Assembly: GCA_018371855.1 (NCBI GenBank)
Contig: JAHAKD010000002.1
Location: forward strand, 186,001 to 250,000
Length of the DNA: 64,000 nt
Direction of reading: 5' to 3'
DNA from: Clostridium sp.
GTDB taxonomy: Bacteria; Bacillota; Clostridia; TANB77; CAG-508
In this document: positions 33,995 to 43,345 of the stretch, in pieces
Layout: every line of letters starts with the position of its first letter
Position numbering within the stretch: the stretch's first letter is position 1
Translations under genes and position numbers: made by a program
Notes under the pieces: generated by a model
The model's database searches: none
Told to the model about the DNA's origin: nothing
The model's input: only the letters and a program-made list of their open reading frames with translations

Positions 33995-35425
33995 ATGGCA
34001 TCTAGTTATGACGCAATAGTTATAGGAATGGGACCTGGAGCAATATTTTTTGCATACGAGATGATTCAAAAAAATCAAAATAAAAAAATATTGTTAGTAG
34101 AACAAGGAAAACGAGTAGAAGATAGGAGCTGCCCTATAGAAACAATAGGAAAATGTGTAAAATGCAAACCATTTTGTAATATTACAAGTGGATTTTCTGG
34201 GGCAGGTGCATTTTCAGATGGAAAATTATCTTTATATAATAAAGAAGATGATGATTTTTATGTTGGAGGAGAATTACATAAATATTTAGGAGTAGAAGAA
34301 ACAAAGAAATTAATAGATTATACAGATCAAATATATCTAGATTTTGGAGCAGATCCAAAACTAGAAGGAACGAAGTATAAAAAAGAAATAAACGAGATAA
34401 AGAAAAAAGCTAAAAAAGAAGAAATAACATTAATAGACATTCCAATAAGACATTTAGGAACAGAAAAAGCACATGAACTATACAAAAAACTAGAAAAATA
34501 TTTAGAAGAGCACAATATAGATTTAATGTTCGAAACAGAGGTAAAAGATCTAATAATAGAGAAAAATGAAGCAAAAGGAATTATTGCACATAATGTAAAA
34601 GAAGATACAGAAGAAAAAATATATGGAAAAAACATAATAATAGCAGTAGGAAGAAAAGGTGCAAATTGGCTAGTAGACATGTGTAATACTCATAATATCA
34701 AAACAGAAGCAGGAGTAGTAGATATAGGTGTAAGATATGAACTTTCAGATGATGTAATGAAGAATATAAATACATATATGTATGAAGGAAAGTTTATAGG
34801 ATATCCAGGACCATTTAAAGATAAAGTAAGAACATTCTGCCAAAATCCAAGCGGATTTGTTTCATCAGAAGTATATGATGAAGGCATAAATTTAGTTAAT
34901 GGACACTCATATAAAGACAAAAAAAGCACACATACAAATTTAGCAATACTAGTATCACATCATTTTAATTATCCATTTGATAAACCAATAGAATATGGAA
35001 GAAATATAGCTAAAAATATAAATGAGTTAGGAAACGGAAACATTGTAGTCCAAAGATTAGGAGATATTTATAGAGGAAAAAGAACCTGGGACGAAGAACT
35101 ACAAAATAATAAAATTAAACCAACATTAAAATCAGCAGTTGCAGGAGATATTACTTTTGCACTTGGATATAGAACTATGACAGATATTCTTAAATTTATA
35201 AGAAGTATGGACAAAATAGTAGAAGGATTTGCAAATCCAGAAAATCTATTATATGCACCAGAAATAAAATTCTATAGTAATAAAGTAGTAATAGACCATA
35301 ACTTTGAAACAAGTGTAAAAGGTTTATATTCTATAGGAGATGGTGGAGGAATGACAAGAGGACTAATGATGGCATCAGCATCCGGAGTACAAATGGCGAG
35401 AAATTTAATAGATAAAGGAGTATAA
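33995..35425 (+). CDS. FAD-dependent oxidoreductase (COG2509 type)
   Basis: A 476-residue flavoprotein. The N-terminal dinucleotide fold is AIVIGMGPGAIFFAYEMIQ with an acidic residue ending the second strand (LLVEQG). A Cys-rich segment CVKCKPFCNITSGFSGAGAFSDG follows, and the C-terminal FAD motif is SIGDGGGMTRGLMMASASG. Matches the uncharacterised FAD-dependent dehydrogenase group COG2509; the substrate is unknown. It starts a run of metabolic genes and the next gene begins 1 nt after its stop. Confidence 0.8.
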   Translation: MASSYDAIVIGMGPGAIFFAYEMIQKNQNKKILLVEQGKRVEDRSCPIETIGKCVKCKPFCNITSGFSGAGAFSDGKLSLYNKEDDDFYVGGELHKYLGVEETKKLIDYTDQIYLDFGADPKLEGTKYKKEINEIKKKAKKEEITLIDIPIRHLGTEKAHELYKKLEKYLEEHNIDLMFETEVKDLIIEKNEAKGIIAHNVKEDTEEKIYGKNIIIAVGRKGANWLVDMCNTHNIKTEAGVVDIGVRYELSDDVMKNINTYMYEGKFIGYPGPFKDKVRTFCQNPSGFVSSEVYDEGINLVNGHSYKDKKSTHTNLAILVSHHFNYPFDKPIEYGRNIAKNINELGNGNIVVQRLGDIYRGKRTWDEELQNNKIKPTLKSAVAGDITFALGYRTMTDILKFIRSMDKIVEGFANPENLLYAPEIKFYSNKVVIDHNFETSVKGLYSIGDGGGMTRGLMMASASGVQMARNLIDKGV

Positions 35426-35426
35426 T

Positions 35427-35873
35427 ATGCATATAAGCGTAAGAGGAGTAATAGAAAAAGATGATGGAATCATCTTAATACATAGAATAAAGCCAAGAGA
35501 AGATGGTACATTAAGAGATTATTATGTTGTACCTGGAGGAAAGCAAGAAAAGGGAGAAAGTAATTTAGAAACATTAAATAGAGAAATAGAAGAAGAACTA
35601 GGAATCACAGTAGAGGTAAAAGAAAAATTAATAGAATATGACGACCAGGCGTATAATGATAGCATTCAAATATTTTACATATGTATACATAAAGATGGAA
35701 TAATAGGAACTGGAAACGGTCCAGAAATGACTAATAAAAATGAATATAAAGGTATATTCGAACCATTAGTTGTAAAATATGAAGAAATAAAAAATGTAAA
35801 TTTAGTACCAGAAGCTATTAAAGATTTACTAGTAGAAAGATATGAGGCAATAAAAAATGAAAAGAAGTTATAG
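35427..35873 (+). CDS. Nudix hydrolase
   Basis: A 148-residue Nudix protein. The box GGKQEKGESNLETLNREIEE plus ELGI fits GX5EX7REUXEEXGU. It should hydrolyse a nucleoside diphosphate derivative; the substrate is not predictable. It overlaps the following NDK-like gene by 17 nt. Confidence 0.85.
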   Translation: MHISVRGVIEKDDGIILIHRIKPREDGTLRDYYVVPGGKQEKGESNLETLNREIEEELGITVEVKEKLIEYDDQAYNDSIQIFYICIHKDGIIGTGNGPEMTNKNEYKGIFEPLVVKYEEIKNVNLVPEAIKDLLVERYEAIKNEKKL

Positions 35874-36546
35874 TTATTTCATAATAAAACCAGATGGAAT
35901 ACGATATTTGGATGAAATATTAAATGATTTAGAAGGGAAATTTCAAGAAATAAAATATTATGCAGTAGATGATTTTGAAAGTATAATTAAAAAACTATAT
36001 CACAAACATTATGAAAAGAAAGGTAGCAATTTCGCAAGTGCATATGCTTCATATTTATATGGAATTAAAGAAATTTTCGGTAATAAAGCATTATTAGCAT
36101 TAGTAGGAGATAGAGAAAAAACATATACAGAATTATCTGAAGAGATTTTTGATGCGAAGACACTAATTAGACAAAAATATGTTAACAATAATATAGGGTT
36201 AATTACAAATTTAGGAGATGAAAGAGTTAATTATATAAGATATGTAGACCAAAGAGGAAATCTAAAAGAACCAAGAATCTTAAACGAAATGGGGAATATT
36301 AGAATAAGTGATATGAATATTATTCATTCACCAGATCCTGATGAGGCTACAACAAAAGAAGAATTGCAAATTATAATAAATAGTGATATTTTACAAGACA
36401 AAAATATGTTAACACCAGATACTATAAAAAATATAAGAGAATATGGAACATTTAATTTTTTTAATGATATGAAAAAAGAAGAATATCAAGGAAATATAGG
36501 ACCAGATATATCAGGCTTTATAAAATCAGATATAGAAGAAAGATAA
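35857..36546 (+). CDS. Nucleoside diphosphate kinase-like protein
   Basis: A 229-residue protein with partial NDK character: it starts SYFIIKPDGIR (NDK usually FIMIKPDGV), and has HSPDPDEATTKEELQIIIN near residue 152, reminiscent of the GSDS.ESA segment. The catalytic His region of NDK (RGDF...NVIHGSD) is not clean, and the protein is longer than NDK (about 150). It may be a divergent nucleotide-binding relative without kinase activity. It lies between Nudix and MazG-like genes, a nucleotide-clean-up context. Confidence 0.5.
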   Translation: MKRSYSYFIIKPDGIRYLDEILNDLEGKFQEIKYYAVDDFESIIKKLYHKHYEKKGSNFASAYASYLYGIKEIFGNKALLALVGDREKTYTELSEEIFDAKTLIRQKYVNNNIGLITNLGDERVNYIRYVDQRGNLKEPRILNEMGNIRISDMNIIHSPDPDEATTKEELQIIINSDILQDKNMLTPDTIKNIREYGTFNFFNDMKKEEYQGNIGPDISGFIKSDIEER

Positions 36547-36564
36547 CATACGAGGGGGATAAAA

Positions 36565-37443
36565 ATGGAAGAAGAATTAGAAAATGGAATATCGTTAATG
36601 GAAGGAATATTACAAAATTGGGCAAATGAGAATAAAGGGAAATATCATATATTTTTTCCAAGATGTGCAAAAGAAAATGATAAAGATGTAGTATTATTTC
36701 CAATATTTGAAGAAAATAAAAACGGAACTTTAAATTTAAAAGTATGGGCTAAATATAGTTTAGAAAACTATTCTTTAGAAGATTATTTAGAGGCAAAGAA
36801 TAAAGTTATATTATTTGACAAAAAATTAATAAATTATAAAAAGAAAAAATTTGCACAAAATGTAATTGCCTTAATAGAAATATTTTATACAGCACAAGAA
36901 TTTATGGAACTTTCAGAAGACAGTATAGAATACATAGCAAATCAGGAATTACTAGAAGAAAAAATAGATGAATACAAACAAAAATTTAAAACAATTCTTG
37001 CAGAAGAAGAATTGGCTATTGCATATGGAGTAAAAAAGAACGAACCAGTAAAAACAGAAAAAGCAAAGCTTCCAGTTACAAATATACAGCCTATTGAGTC
37101 TAAGAAAAAGGAAAAGGAAGAGAAAAAAACAGTAAAAATACCAGATTTAACAATAAAAAAACTACAAGAAAGTATATCTAAAATAGACCATAAGAATAAT
37201 TCAAAGGAAAAATATATGTTAAAACTTATGGAAGAAGTCGGTGAACTTGCAAAGGTTGTTAATGAAGATGTACGAATGAAAGATAAAGAAATAAAAGGAA
37301 CAATAGAAGAAGAATTACAAGATGTATTATATTATGTAACATGCTTAGCAAATATATATGGTATAGATTTAGAAGAATGTATATATTTAAAAGAAGAATT
37401 AAATTGTAAAAAATATAATAGAAAAAATATGTTTAAAGAATAA
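36565..37443 (+). CDS. Protein with C-terminal MazG-like nucleotide pyrophosphohydrolase domain
   Basis: A 292-residue protein. The first ~170 residues are of unknown fold and are followed by a charged linker. The last ~90 residues match MazG-like NTP pyrophosphatases: LKLMEEVGELAKVVNEDVRM and EEELQDVLYYVTCLANIYGI carry the metal-binding EExxE...ExxD pattern. Likely removes non-canonical or signalling NTPs. Confidence 0.65.
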   Translation: MEEELENGISLMEGILQNWANENKGKYHIFFPRCAKENDKDVVLFPIFEENKNGTLNLKVWAKYSLENYSLEDYLEAKNKVILFDKKLINYKKKKFAQNVIALIEIFYTAQEFMELSEDSIEYIANQELLEEKIDEYKQKFKTILAEEELAIAYGVKKNEPVKTEKAKLPVTNIQPIESKKKEKEEKKTVKIPDLTIKKLQESISKIDHKNNSKEKYMLKLMEEVGELAKVVNEDVRMKDKEIKGTIEEELQDVLYYVTCLANIYGIDLEECIYLKEELNCKKYNRKNMFKE

Positions 37444-37506
37444 ATTTGTAAATAATAGATTTGCATTAAGTCTAAAAAGACTAAAAATTATATTAAGGAG
37501 TAATTA

Positions 37507-38121
37507 ATGAGCAAAGTTGCAAATATGCTAAATATGGTAAAAATACTAGAAGATGGAAAAATACATACAATACAAGATTTAGCAAATAAATTAGAAGTGT
37601 CTACTAGAATGATAAGAATATATAAACAAGAATTAGAACAAGCAGGAATATATATTCAAGGCAAGCAAGGAGTAAATGGTGGGTATATATTAGATAATAT
37701 GAAAAATACTATTGATATTGGGCTAACAGGTGAAGAAATATATCAACTAAAAAACATGCAAAAGAATGAATTAGATGAAGCTATAATAGATAAAATTATT
37801 AAAGCATATATGACTAATGAACATAGAAAAGATAATACAAAAAGTGAACAGCTTATGCCAGAATTTACAGAGATTTATAAAGATTTTAGACTTGCAATAA
37901 ATAGCAGAAATAAAATTTTTATAGAATTCAAATCGATTAATTCTGGAATAACTAAGAGAACAATACATCCAGCAGAACTATTTACATATTTAAATAATTG
38001 GTATGTTGCAGCTTTTTGTGAACTAAGAAATGAAATTAGACTATTCAAATTAAACGATATAATTTCATATAAAATATTAGACGAAAAATATGAAAAGGAA
38101 GTAAATTTTAAAAGATGGTAA
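37507..38121 (+). CDS. HTH/WYL-domain transcriptional regulator
   Basis: A 204-residue regulator. The N-terminal winged helix-turn-helix reads HTIQDLANKLEVSTRMIRIY, then a GVNGGYIL wing. The C-terminal region resembles a WYL domain (IHPAELFTYLNNWYVAAFCE), slightly shortened. WYL regulators sense a ligand, often nucleotides. Target unknown; a large palindromic hairpin lies between it and the next gene. Confidence 0.75.
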   Translation: MSKVANMLNMVKILEDGKIHTIQDLANKLEVSTRMIRIYKQELEQAGIYIQGKQGVNGGYILDNMKNTIDIGLTGEEIYQLKNMQKNELDEAIIDKIIKAYMTNEHRKDNTKSEQLMPEFTEIYKDFRLAINSRNKIFIEFKSINSGITKRTIHPAELFTYLNNWYVAAFCELRNEIRLFKLNDIISYKILDEKYEKEVNFKRW

Positions 38122-38147
38122 AAAAAAATAAACTGACAATTATATTT

Positions 38148-38181
38148 CCTCTTTTTGTGATAAAATAATCACAAAAGGAGG
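38148..38181 (+). promoter_or_regulatory. 14-bp hairpin that hides a ribosome binding site
   Basis: Arms 38148-38161 and 38168-38181 pair over 14 bp (one G-T) around a 6-nt loop. The right arm contains the AAAGGAGG that serves the ATG at 38188. In RNA this would mask translation start; in DNA the central TTGTGAT-N6-ATCACAA dyad could be an operator. Confidence 0.55.
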
Positions 38182-38187
38182 ATTTTT

Positions 38188-38886
38188 ATGTATAAAACAA
38201 TAATATTTGATTTAGATGATACCTTAAATGATGATACAAAAAATGTAAAAGAAGCATTTAAAATAATAATGAATACAGATTATACAGAGGAAAAATTCGA
38301 AATATTTCGTGAGATAGATAAAAACTTATGGAGAGATAGAGCAGCTGGAATTATTAAGGATCCTAGAGAAGGAATGTCAAAAGATGAAAAAACAGAGTGG
38401 ATCAGAGCACAGAGATTTATACGATACTTTAAGAATATTTCATATGAAGAAGCTGTTGATATAAATAATAAATATATGGAAGGTTTAAAATTAAAGGTGC
38501 AAGAAATAGAAGGTGCAAAAGAAGTTATAAAATATTTAAAAGATAAACAATATAAAATTATTATTGCAAGTAATGGTCCAAGTACAGCGATACCAGCTAA
38601 ACTTAAGGGCTTAGGTATAAATGAATACATAGATGAAACATTTGCAGCAGATGAATGTGGAAGTATGAAACCACATGCATATTTTTATGAAGCATTATTT
38701 AATAAAATAAATAACCATAATACGAAAGAAATGTTATTTATAGGAGACGAATTAGAAAAAGATATTAAAGGTGGAAATGAAGTAGGAATGGATACATGTT
38801 GGTTTAATATAAGGAATGATGATACTAGTGTTTATAAGCCAACATATGAAATACATAAGTTAGAAGAATTAAAAAATATATTATAA
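38188..38886 (+). CDS. HAD-family hydrolase (YjjG-like pyrimidine nucleotidase)
   Basis: A 232-residue HAD phosphatase: motif I IIFDLDDTLND, motif II IIIASNG, Lys of motif III in ECGSMKPHAYFYE, and motif IV FIGDELEKDIKGG. The form is close to YjjG nucleotidases that dephosphorylate non-canonical pyrimidine nucleotides. Its ribosome site is held in a 14-bp hairpin. Confidence 0.8.
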   Translation: MYKTIIFDLDDTLNDDTKNVKEAFKIIMNTDYTEEKFEIFREIDKNLWRDRAAGIIKDPREGMSKDEKTEWIRAQRFIRYFKNISYEEAVDINNKYMEGLKLKVQEIEGAKEVIKYLKDKQYKIIIASNGPSTAIPAKLKGLGINEYIDETFAADECGSMKPHAYFYEALFNKINNHNTKEMLFIGDELEKDIKGGNEVGMDTCWFNIRNDDTSVYKPTYEIHKLEELKNIL

Positions 38887-38902
38887 AAAGGGAGAAAAAG
38901 AT

Positions 38903-39478
38903 ATGGAAGAAATAGTATTTGTAACACATAATAAAGGAAAGATAGCATCAGCACAAAGACAACTAGCAGGAGTAAATGTAAAAATATTCGAATACGAGTT
39001 AGATGAACCAAGAAGTGATGATATAAAATTCATTTCAAAAGCAAAAGTAGAAGAGGCATATAATCTAGTAAAAAAGCCATGTATTTCTTTAGATTGTGGT
39101 TTTTGGATAGAAGAATTAAATGGCTTCCCACGAGCATTCGTTAACTTTTCATTAGAAACATTAGGATTAGAAGGAATACTAAAATTAATGGAAGGAAAAG
39201 AAAACAGAAACTGCAAATTCACAGAATGTTTATCATACTATGATGGGGAAGAAGTACATCAATTTATGGGAGAGCATAAAGGAAAAATAGCAAAAGAAAT
39301 ATTAGGAAATGATACAAACGAAAAATGGTCAGACTTATGGTATATCTACATACCTAGCGGATATGAAAAAACATTAGCACAGATGACAAAAGAGGAGCGA
39401 GCTACAAGGAAAAAGTATGAAAGTAAAGATGCAATGAAAATATTCGCAAATTGGTATTTAGAAAACAAAAATTACTAG
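38903..39478 (+). CDS. Non-canonical purine NTP pyrophosphatase (HAM1/RdgB family)
   Basis: A 191-residue HAM1-type protein: VFVTHNKGKIASAQRQL at the start, then SLDCGFWIEELNGFPRAF where the catalytic Asp lies. It would hydrolyse ITP/XTP to monophosphates. It follows the HAD gene by 16 nt, adding to the nucleotide-repair theme. Confidence 0.8.
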   Translation: MEEIVFVTHNKGKIASAQRQLAGVNVKIFEYELDEPRSDDIKFISKAKVEEAYNLVKKPCISLDCGFWIEELNGFPRAFVNFSLETLGLEGILKLMEGKENRNCKFTECLSYYDGEEVHQFMGEHKGKIAKEILGNDTNEKWSDLWYIYIPSGYEKTLAQMTKEERATRKKYESKDAMKIFANWYLENKNY

Positions 39479-39608
39479 AAAAAGTAGTAAAATAGAAGCT
39501 TTTATGATATAGTTCTTTGTAAAATAGGTAGTAAGTTTATTATGTAATAATAAAGCTATTATAAGATAGTATAATTTACATATATACTGGTAAATAAAGG
39601 AGTATATT

Positions 39609-40061
39609 ATGAGAGCTAATTTTTTTGGAAGTACAGCATGTTATTTAAAGAAAGAAAACAAAATATTATTTATAAAATTTAATAAAAAATGGGGACAAGT
39701 ATATGCTCCAATAGGTGGAAAAATGGAAGCTGGGGAAACACCTACAGAATGTTTATTAAGAGAATTTAAAGAAGAAACAGGACTAGAATTAAAAGATCCA
39801 AAACTTAAAGGAATATCATTTTGGAAAGATAGCACAGAGGGTATAATATTTATATATACTGCCGAAAAAGTTGATGGAAAGCTACAAGAATCTGAAGAAG
39901 GAAGATTAGAATGGATAGATATTAGCGAGTTGGACAATATAAAGCAATTTGATATGAACAGTAAATTTACTAAATATATATTTGAAGACGGTATGTTTGA
40001 AGGAAAATTTATTTTAGATGAAAATGCTAAAGTAATTGATTATAAAATAAGAAAGATTTAA
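39609..40061 (+). CDS. Nudix hydrolase (MutT-like)
   Basis: A 150-residue Nudix protein with box GGKMEAGETPTECLLREFKE plus ETGLEL. The N-terminus resembles 8-oxo-dGTP diphosphatase-type proteins, so nucleotide sanitation is plausible. The 130-nt region before it contains only AT-rich promoter-like sequence. Confidence 0.8.
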   Translation: MRANFFGSTACYLKKENKILFIKFNKKWGQVYAPIGGKMEAGETPTECLLREFKEETGLELKDPKLKGISFWKDSTEGIIFIYTAEKVDGKLQESEEGRLEWIDISELDNIKQFDMNSKFTKYIFEDGMFEGKFILDENAKVIDYKIRKI

Positions 40062-40078
40062 CGGGAAAGGATAAAGGT

Positions 40079-40717
40079 ATGATTAAAAATATAATATTTG
40101 ATTTAGGAAATGTAATATTACAATGCTCAACAATAGAGACAATGTATAATTTTACAGCTAGTAAAGAAATGGCTGAAAAGCTAATAACATATATATTCAA
40201 ATCAGAAGAATGGAAATTACTAGATTTAGGAAATATAAGTAAAGAAGAAGCTATATTAAGAATACAAGAAAGAGTACCAGACCAATATAAACCTTTAATA
40301 AAAGAGGTTATGGATAACAGAGCAAAATATTTAAAGTTGAATAAAGATACAATAGAAATTGCCAAGAAATTAAAAGATATTGGATATAAAATTTATGTAT
40401 TATCAAATATGTCAACATTTACATATGAATATTTTAAAGATAACGAATTTTTTAAGTTATGTAATGGAATAGTAATTTCAGCATATGAACACATAAAGAA
40501 ACCAGATGAAGAAATATTTAAAAGATTATTAGATAGATATAAACTAGTTCCGGAAGAATGCTTATTTATAGATGATGACGATACAGGAAGAAGTTTTGAG
40601 ACAGCAAATGCGTTAGGAATAAATGGAAGAAGAGTACTTCCAAATGATAGTGAAGATGTTCTAAAATTATTAGAAGAATATAATATAAAATTACAAGGAA
40701 AAATGGAGGAAATATAG
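40079..40717 (+). CDS. HAD-IA family hydrolase
   Basis: A 212-residue HAD phosphatase: NIIFDLGNVILQ (motif I, with Gly in place of the second Asp-x-Asp acid), IYVLSNMS (motif II), HIKKPDEEIF (motif III) and ECLFIDDDDTGRS (motif IV). The DLGN form is typical of YihX-like sugar phosphatases. Confidence 0.75.
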   Translation: MIKNIIFDLGNVILQCSTIETMYNFTASKEMAEKLITYIFKSEEWKLLDLGNISKEEAILRIQERVPDQYKPLIKEVMDNRAKYLKLNKDTIEIAKKLKDIGYKIYVLSNMSTFTYEYFKDNEFFKLCNGIVISAYEHIKKPDEEIFKRLLDRYKLVPEECLFIDDDDTGRSFETANALGINGRRVLPNDSEDVLKLLEEYNIKLQGKMEEI

Positions 40718-40743
40718 AACAAATAATATAGGGGGAAAGACAT

Positions 40744-41130
40744 ATGCTAAGATTTGAAGAAATAGATGACAAATATTGCAACCAATATATAGAGATGTTA
40801 CAAGAATGGAAAGCGAGCAATACATCTTTAACACCAGATATTTTAGAAATACCTTGTAATAATGAAACAGAATATAGAAATATAGTTAGGACAGCAAAAA
40901 ATGCAGCCATTGGAATACACGAAGATAGAGACTGGTATGAAAAATGCAACTATTATTTAGTCGTAAACGACCAAGATAAATTAATTGGAATAACTGCAGT
41001 AAGAAGCAATTTAACACAACTAGGAAAAGACACATTAGGAAATATTGCATATGGAATACGTCCATCAGAAAGAAGAAAAGGATATGCAAAAGCTGTTGCA
41101 AATATGCTTGTAAATAAATGCAGGAATTAG
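40744..41130 (+). CDS. GNAT acetyltransferase domain, N-terminal piece of broken GNAT-HD gene
   Basis: A 128-residue frame containing most of a GNAT fold, up to the acetyl-CoA loop (AYGIRPSERRKGYAKAVANM). It stops at 41128-41130. The domain continues at once in another frame (QELGMNEIVACHYIENDASKRV). One missing base near 41121 explains the split. Reading across the junction gives a single GNAT-HD protein of about 438 residues. Confidence 0.7.
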   Translation: MLRFEEIDDKYCNQYIEMLQEWKASNTSLTPDILEIPCNNETEYRNIVRTAKNAAIGIHEDRDWYEKCNYYLVVNDQDKLIGITAVRSNLTQLGKDTLGNIAYGIRPSERRKGYAKAVANMLVNKCRN

Positions 41131-42059
41131 GAATGAATGAAATTGTTGCATGCCATTATATAGAAAATGATGCATCAAAAAGAGTTTTAGAAAGTGCAGG
41201 AGCAATTCCTACAGGAGTATTGACTTCAGAATATTCTGGTAAAAAGATAAAACGCTACATAATAAGAACAAATACAAGTAGTGAAATAAACTTTACAATG
41301 GCAAAACAAGTTTTTAATGACTACGTAAAACAATTTGACAGGGAAGATGGAAGTATTTTATTAAAAATAACACATACATACCATGTTGTAAATTTAAGTG
41401 AATATATAGCAAAAGAACAAGGGTTAGATGAAGAAAATGTAGTTTTAGCTAAACTAATAGCGTTATTGCATGATATAGGAAGATTTAAGCAGGTTACATT
41501 ACTTAGAAATTTTTCTGATAAAGGATTTGATCATGCAGATTATGGGGTTAAAATTCTATTTGAAGAAAATTTAATAAGAAAATTCATTCAAACAAATAAA
41601 TATGATGAAATAATTAAAAAGGCAATATATACCCATAATAAATATAAAATAGAAGATGGATTAAATGAATTAGAAGAGCTACATTGTAAAATTATAAGAG
41701 ATGCAGATAAATTAGATAATTTTAGAGTAAAAGAAGAAAATAAATTTGAAGATAGTTTCCCAGAAACTAAAGACGCATCAGGGGAACTTTCTTATTCTGC
41801 AATGTCTGATGTAGTATATAATGACTTTTTAGCACATAAATGTATCAAATTAGAAGACAGAAAAACTTTAATAGATTATTGGGTTTGTATACTTGCCTTT
41901 ATATTTGACTTGTATTTTAAAAGCTCTTTAAAATATATTAAAGACAAAAATTATATAGACACTTTAATCGATAAAATAGAATATAAAAATGAAGAAACAA
42001 AAGCAAGAATGGAAGATATAAGAAGATGTGCAAAAAAATACATAGAAGATAATATTTAA
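41118..42059 (+). CDS. HD-domain hydrolase with GNAT tail, C-terminal piece of broken GNAT-HD gene
   Basis: A 313-residue frame. Residues 1-50 finish the GNAT domain begun upstream (ENDASKRVLESAGAI). The rest is an HD-type phosphohydrolase: ITHTYHVVNLSEYI, LIALLHDIGRFKQV (the HD pair), and IIRDADKLDNFRV. Metal-dependent phosphomonoesterase or phosphodiesterase activity is expected. It has no clear own ribosome site. Confidence 0.72.
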   Translation: MQELGMNEIVACHYIENDASKRVLESAGAIPTGVLTSEYSGKKIKRYIIRTNTSSEINFTMAKQVFNDYVKQFDREDGSILLKITHTYHVVNLSEYIAKEQGLDEENVVLAKLIALLHDIGRFKQVTLLRNFSDKGFDHADYGVKILFEENLIRKFIQTNKYDEIIKKAIYTHNKYKIEDGLNELEELHCKIIRDADKLDNFRVKEENKFEDSFPETKDASGELSYSAMSDVVYNDFLAHKCIKLEDRKTLIDYWVCILAFIFDLYFKSSLKYIKDKNYIDTLIDKIEYKNEETKARMEDIRRCAKKYIEDNI

Positions 42060-42071
42060 GGAATGTAAAAT

Positions 42072-42497
42072 ATGATTAGAAAAAGTACTAATAACGATTT
42101 AGAAAAAATTATGAAAATATGGTTGGATACGAATATTTCGGTGCATAATTATATTACACAAGAATATTGGAATAGTAATGCAAAATATGTTAAAGAAGCA
42201 ATACAAGAAGCAGAAGTATATGTTTACGAAGATAACAAAGAAATAAAAGGATTTATCGGAATAAATAATGGGCATATAGAAGGAATATTTGTAGAAGAAA
42301 AATATAGAAATCAAGGAATTGGAAAAGAATTATTATCTTATTGTAAAAACAAATATGATAAGCTAACATTAGAAGTGTATAGTAAAAATACTAAAGCTAT
42401 AAACTTTTACGAAAGAGAACAATTTAAGATAATAAAAGAATATGTGGAAGCAACAAATAATGAAGCAGAATTACTTATGGAATGGAAGAAAGATTAA
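42072..42497 (+). CDS. GNAT family N-acetyltransferase
   Basis: A 141-residue GNAT protein. VEEKYRNQGIGKELLSYCKN is the acetyl-CoA-binding loop, followed by LEVYSKNTKAINFYEREQF. It lies 12 nt after the HD gene. Substrate unknown. Confidence 0.85.
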   Translation: MIRKSTNNDLEKIMKIWLDTNISVHNYITQEYWNSNAKYVKEAIQEAEVYVYEDNKEIKGFIGINNGHIEGIFVEEKYRNQGIGKELLSYCKNKYDKLTLEVYSKNTKAINFYEREQFKIIKEYVEATNNEAELLMEWKKD

Positions 42498-42578
42498 AAG
42501 AGATTGCTTTAATTGTAATATATTCAAAGGGTAAATCTTTTCTGGTTATATATAATAAAATAAAAAAAGGAAGTTAAT

Positions 42579-43184
42579 ATGAAGATACGTTTAGAAGAAG
42601 AAAAAGACTATTTTATGAATGAAAATTTAACACGAGAAGCGTTTTGGAATGTATATAGACCAGGTTGTTATGAACATTACATTCTTCATAAAATTAGAAC
42701 AGATAAATGCTATGTAAAAGAATTAAGTTATGTAATGGAAGACAAGCAAAGATTAGTAGGAAGTATAGTTTATGCCAAAGGAAAAGTAAGAAATGAAAAT
42801 GGTATAAATGAAGTTTTACTATTTGGGCCAGTAAGTATACTTCCAGAATACCAAGGCGCAGGATATGGAAAGAAACTAATAAAATTTACTCTAAAAAAGG
42901 CAAAGGAATTAGGATACCCTGCAGTAGTAATAACTGGGAAACCAGAATACTATGAAAAATTTGGTTTTAAGCCTGCATCAAAATATAATATATTTTATGA
43001 AGGAATGGAAAATGAAGAAAATCTATTTTTTATGGTAAAAGTTTTAGATAGACATAAAATGAAAGGTATATATGGAATATATTCAGATCCAGAAGTATAC
43101 ATGGTAGACCAAAAAGATGTAGAACAATTTGATAAGAAATTTCCTAAAAAGAAAAAGGAAAAAAGAGAAGGGCAATTAGAGTAA
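42579..43184 (+). CDS. GNAT family N-acetyltransferase
   Basis: A 201-residue GNAT protein. FGPVSILPEYQGAGYGKKLI is the cofactor loop, then PAVVITGKPEYYEKFGFKPA. This form is frequent in Clostridia and is often labelled YhbS-like. Its stop codon is followed by repeat copies 3 and 4. Confidence 0.85.
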   Translation: MKIRLEEEKDYFMNENLTREAFWNVYRPGCYEHYILHKIRTDKCYVKELSYVMEDKQRLVGSIVYAKGKVRNENGINEVLLFGPVSILPEYQGAGYGKKLIKFTLKKAKELGYPAVVITGKPEYYEKFGFKPASKYNIFYEGMENEENLFFMVKVLDRHKMKGIYGIYSDPEVYMVDQKDVEQFDKKFPKKKKEKREGQLE

Positions 43185-43217
43185 TAGGGATTTAGGGACG
43201 TTCCTTTTTTCCCTATT
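43183..43217. repeat. REP-like palindromic repeat, copy 3
   Basis: AATAGGGATTTAGGGACGTTCC and TTCCCTATT arms, one base different from copies 1 and 2. It starts at the stop codon of the upstream GNAT gene. Confidence 0.75.
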
Positions 43218-43218
43218 C

Positions 43219-43246
43219 GGGATTTAGGGACGTTCTTTAAATCCCA
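43219..43246. repeat. REP-like palindromic repeat, variant copy 4
   Basis: GGGATTTAGGGACGTTC followed by TTTAAATCCC: same core, but the closing arm is replaced so that it pairs with GGGATTTA. Directly adjoins copy 3. Confidence 0.6.
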
Positions 43247-43345
43247 ATTTCGAAAATTAATGAAGGTGATTAAATCCTTATTTTGAAATTATGTTAAAAG
43301 CCATCAACGACATCTTGTATTCGTTGATGGCTTAGTACTTGGAAC

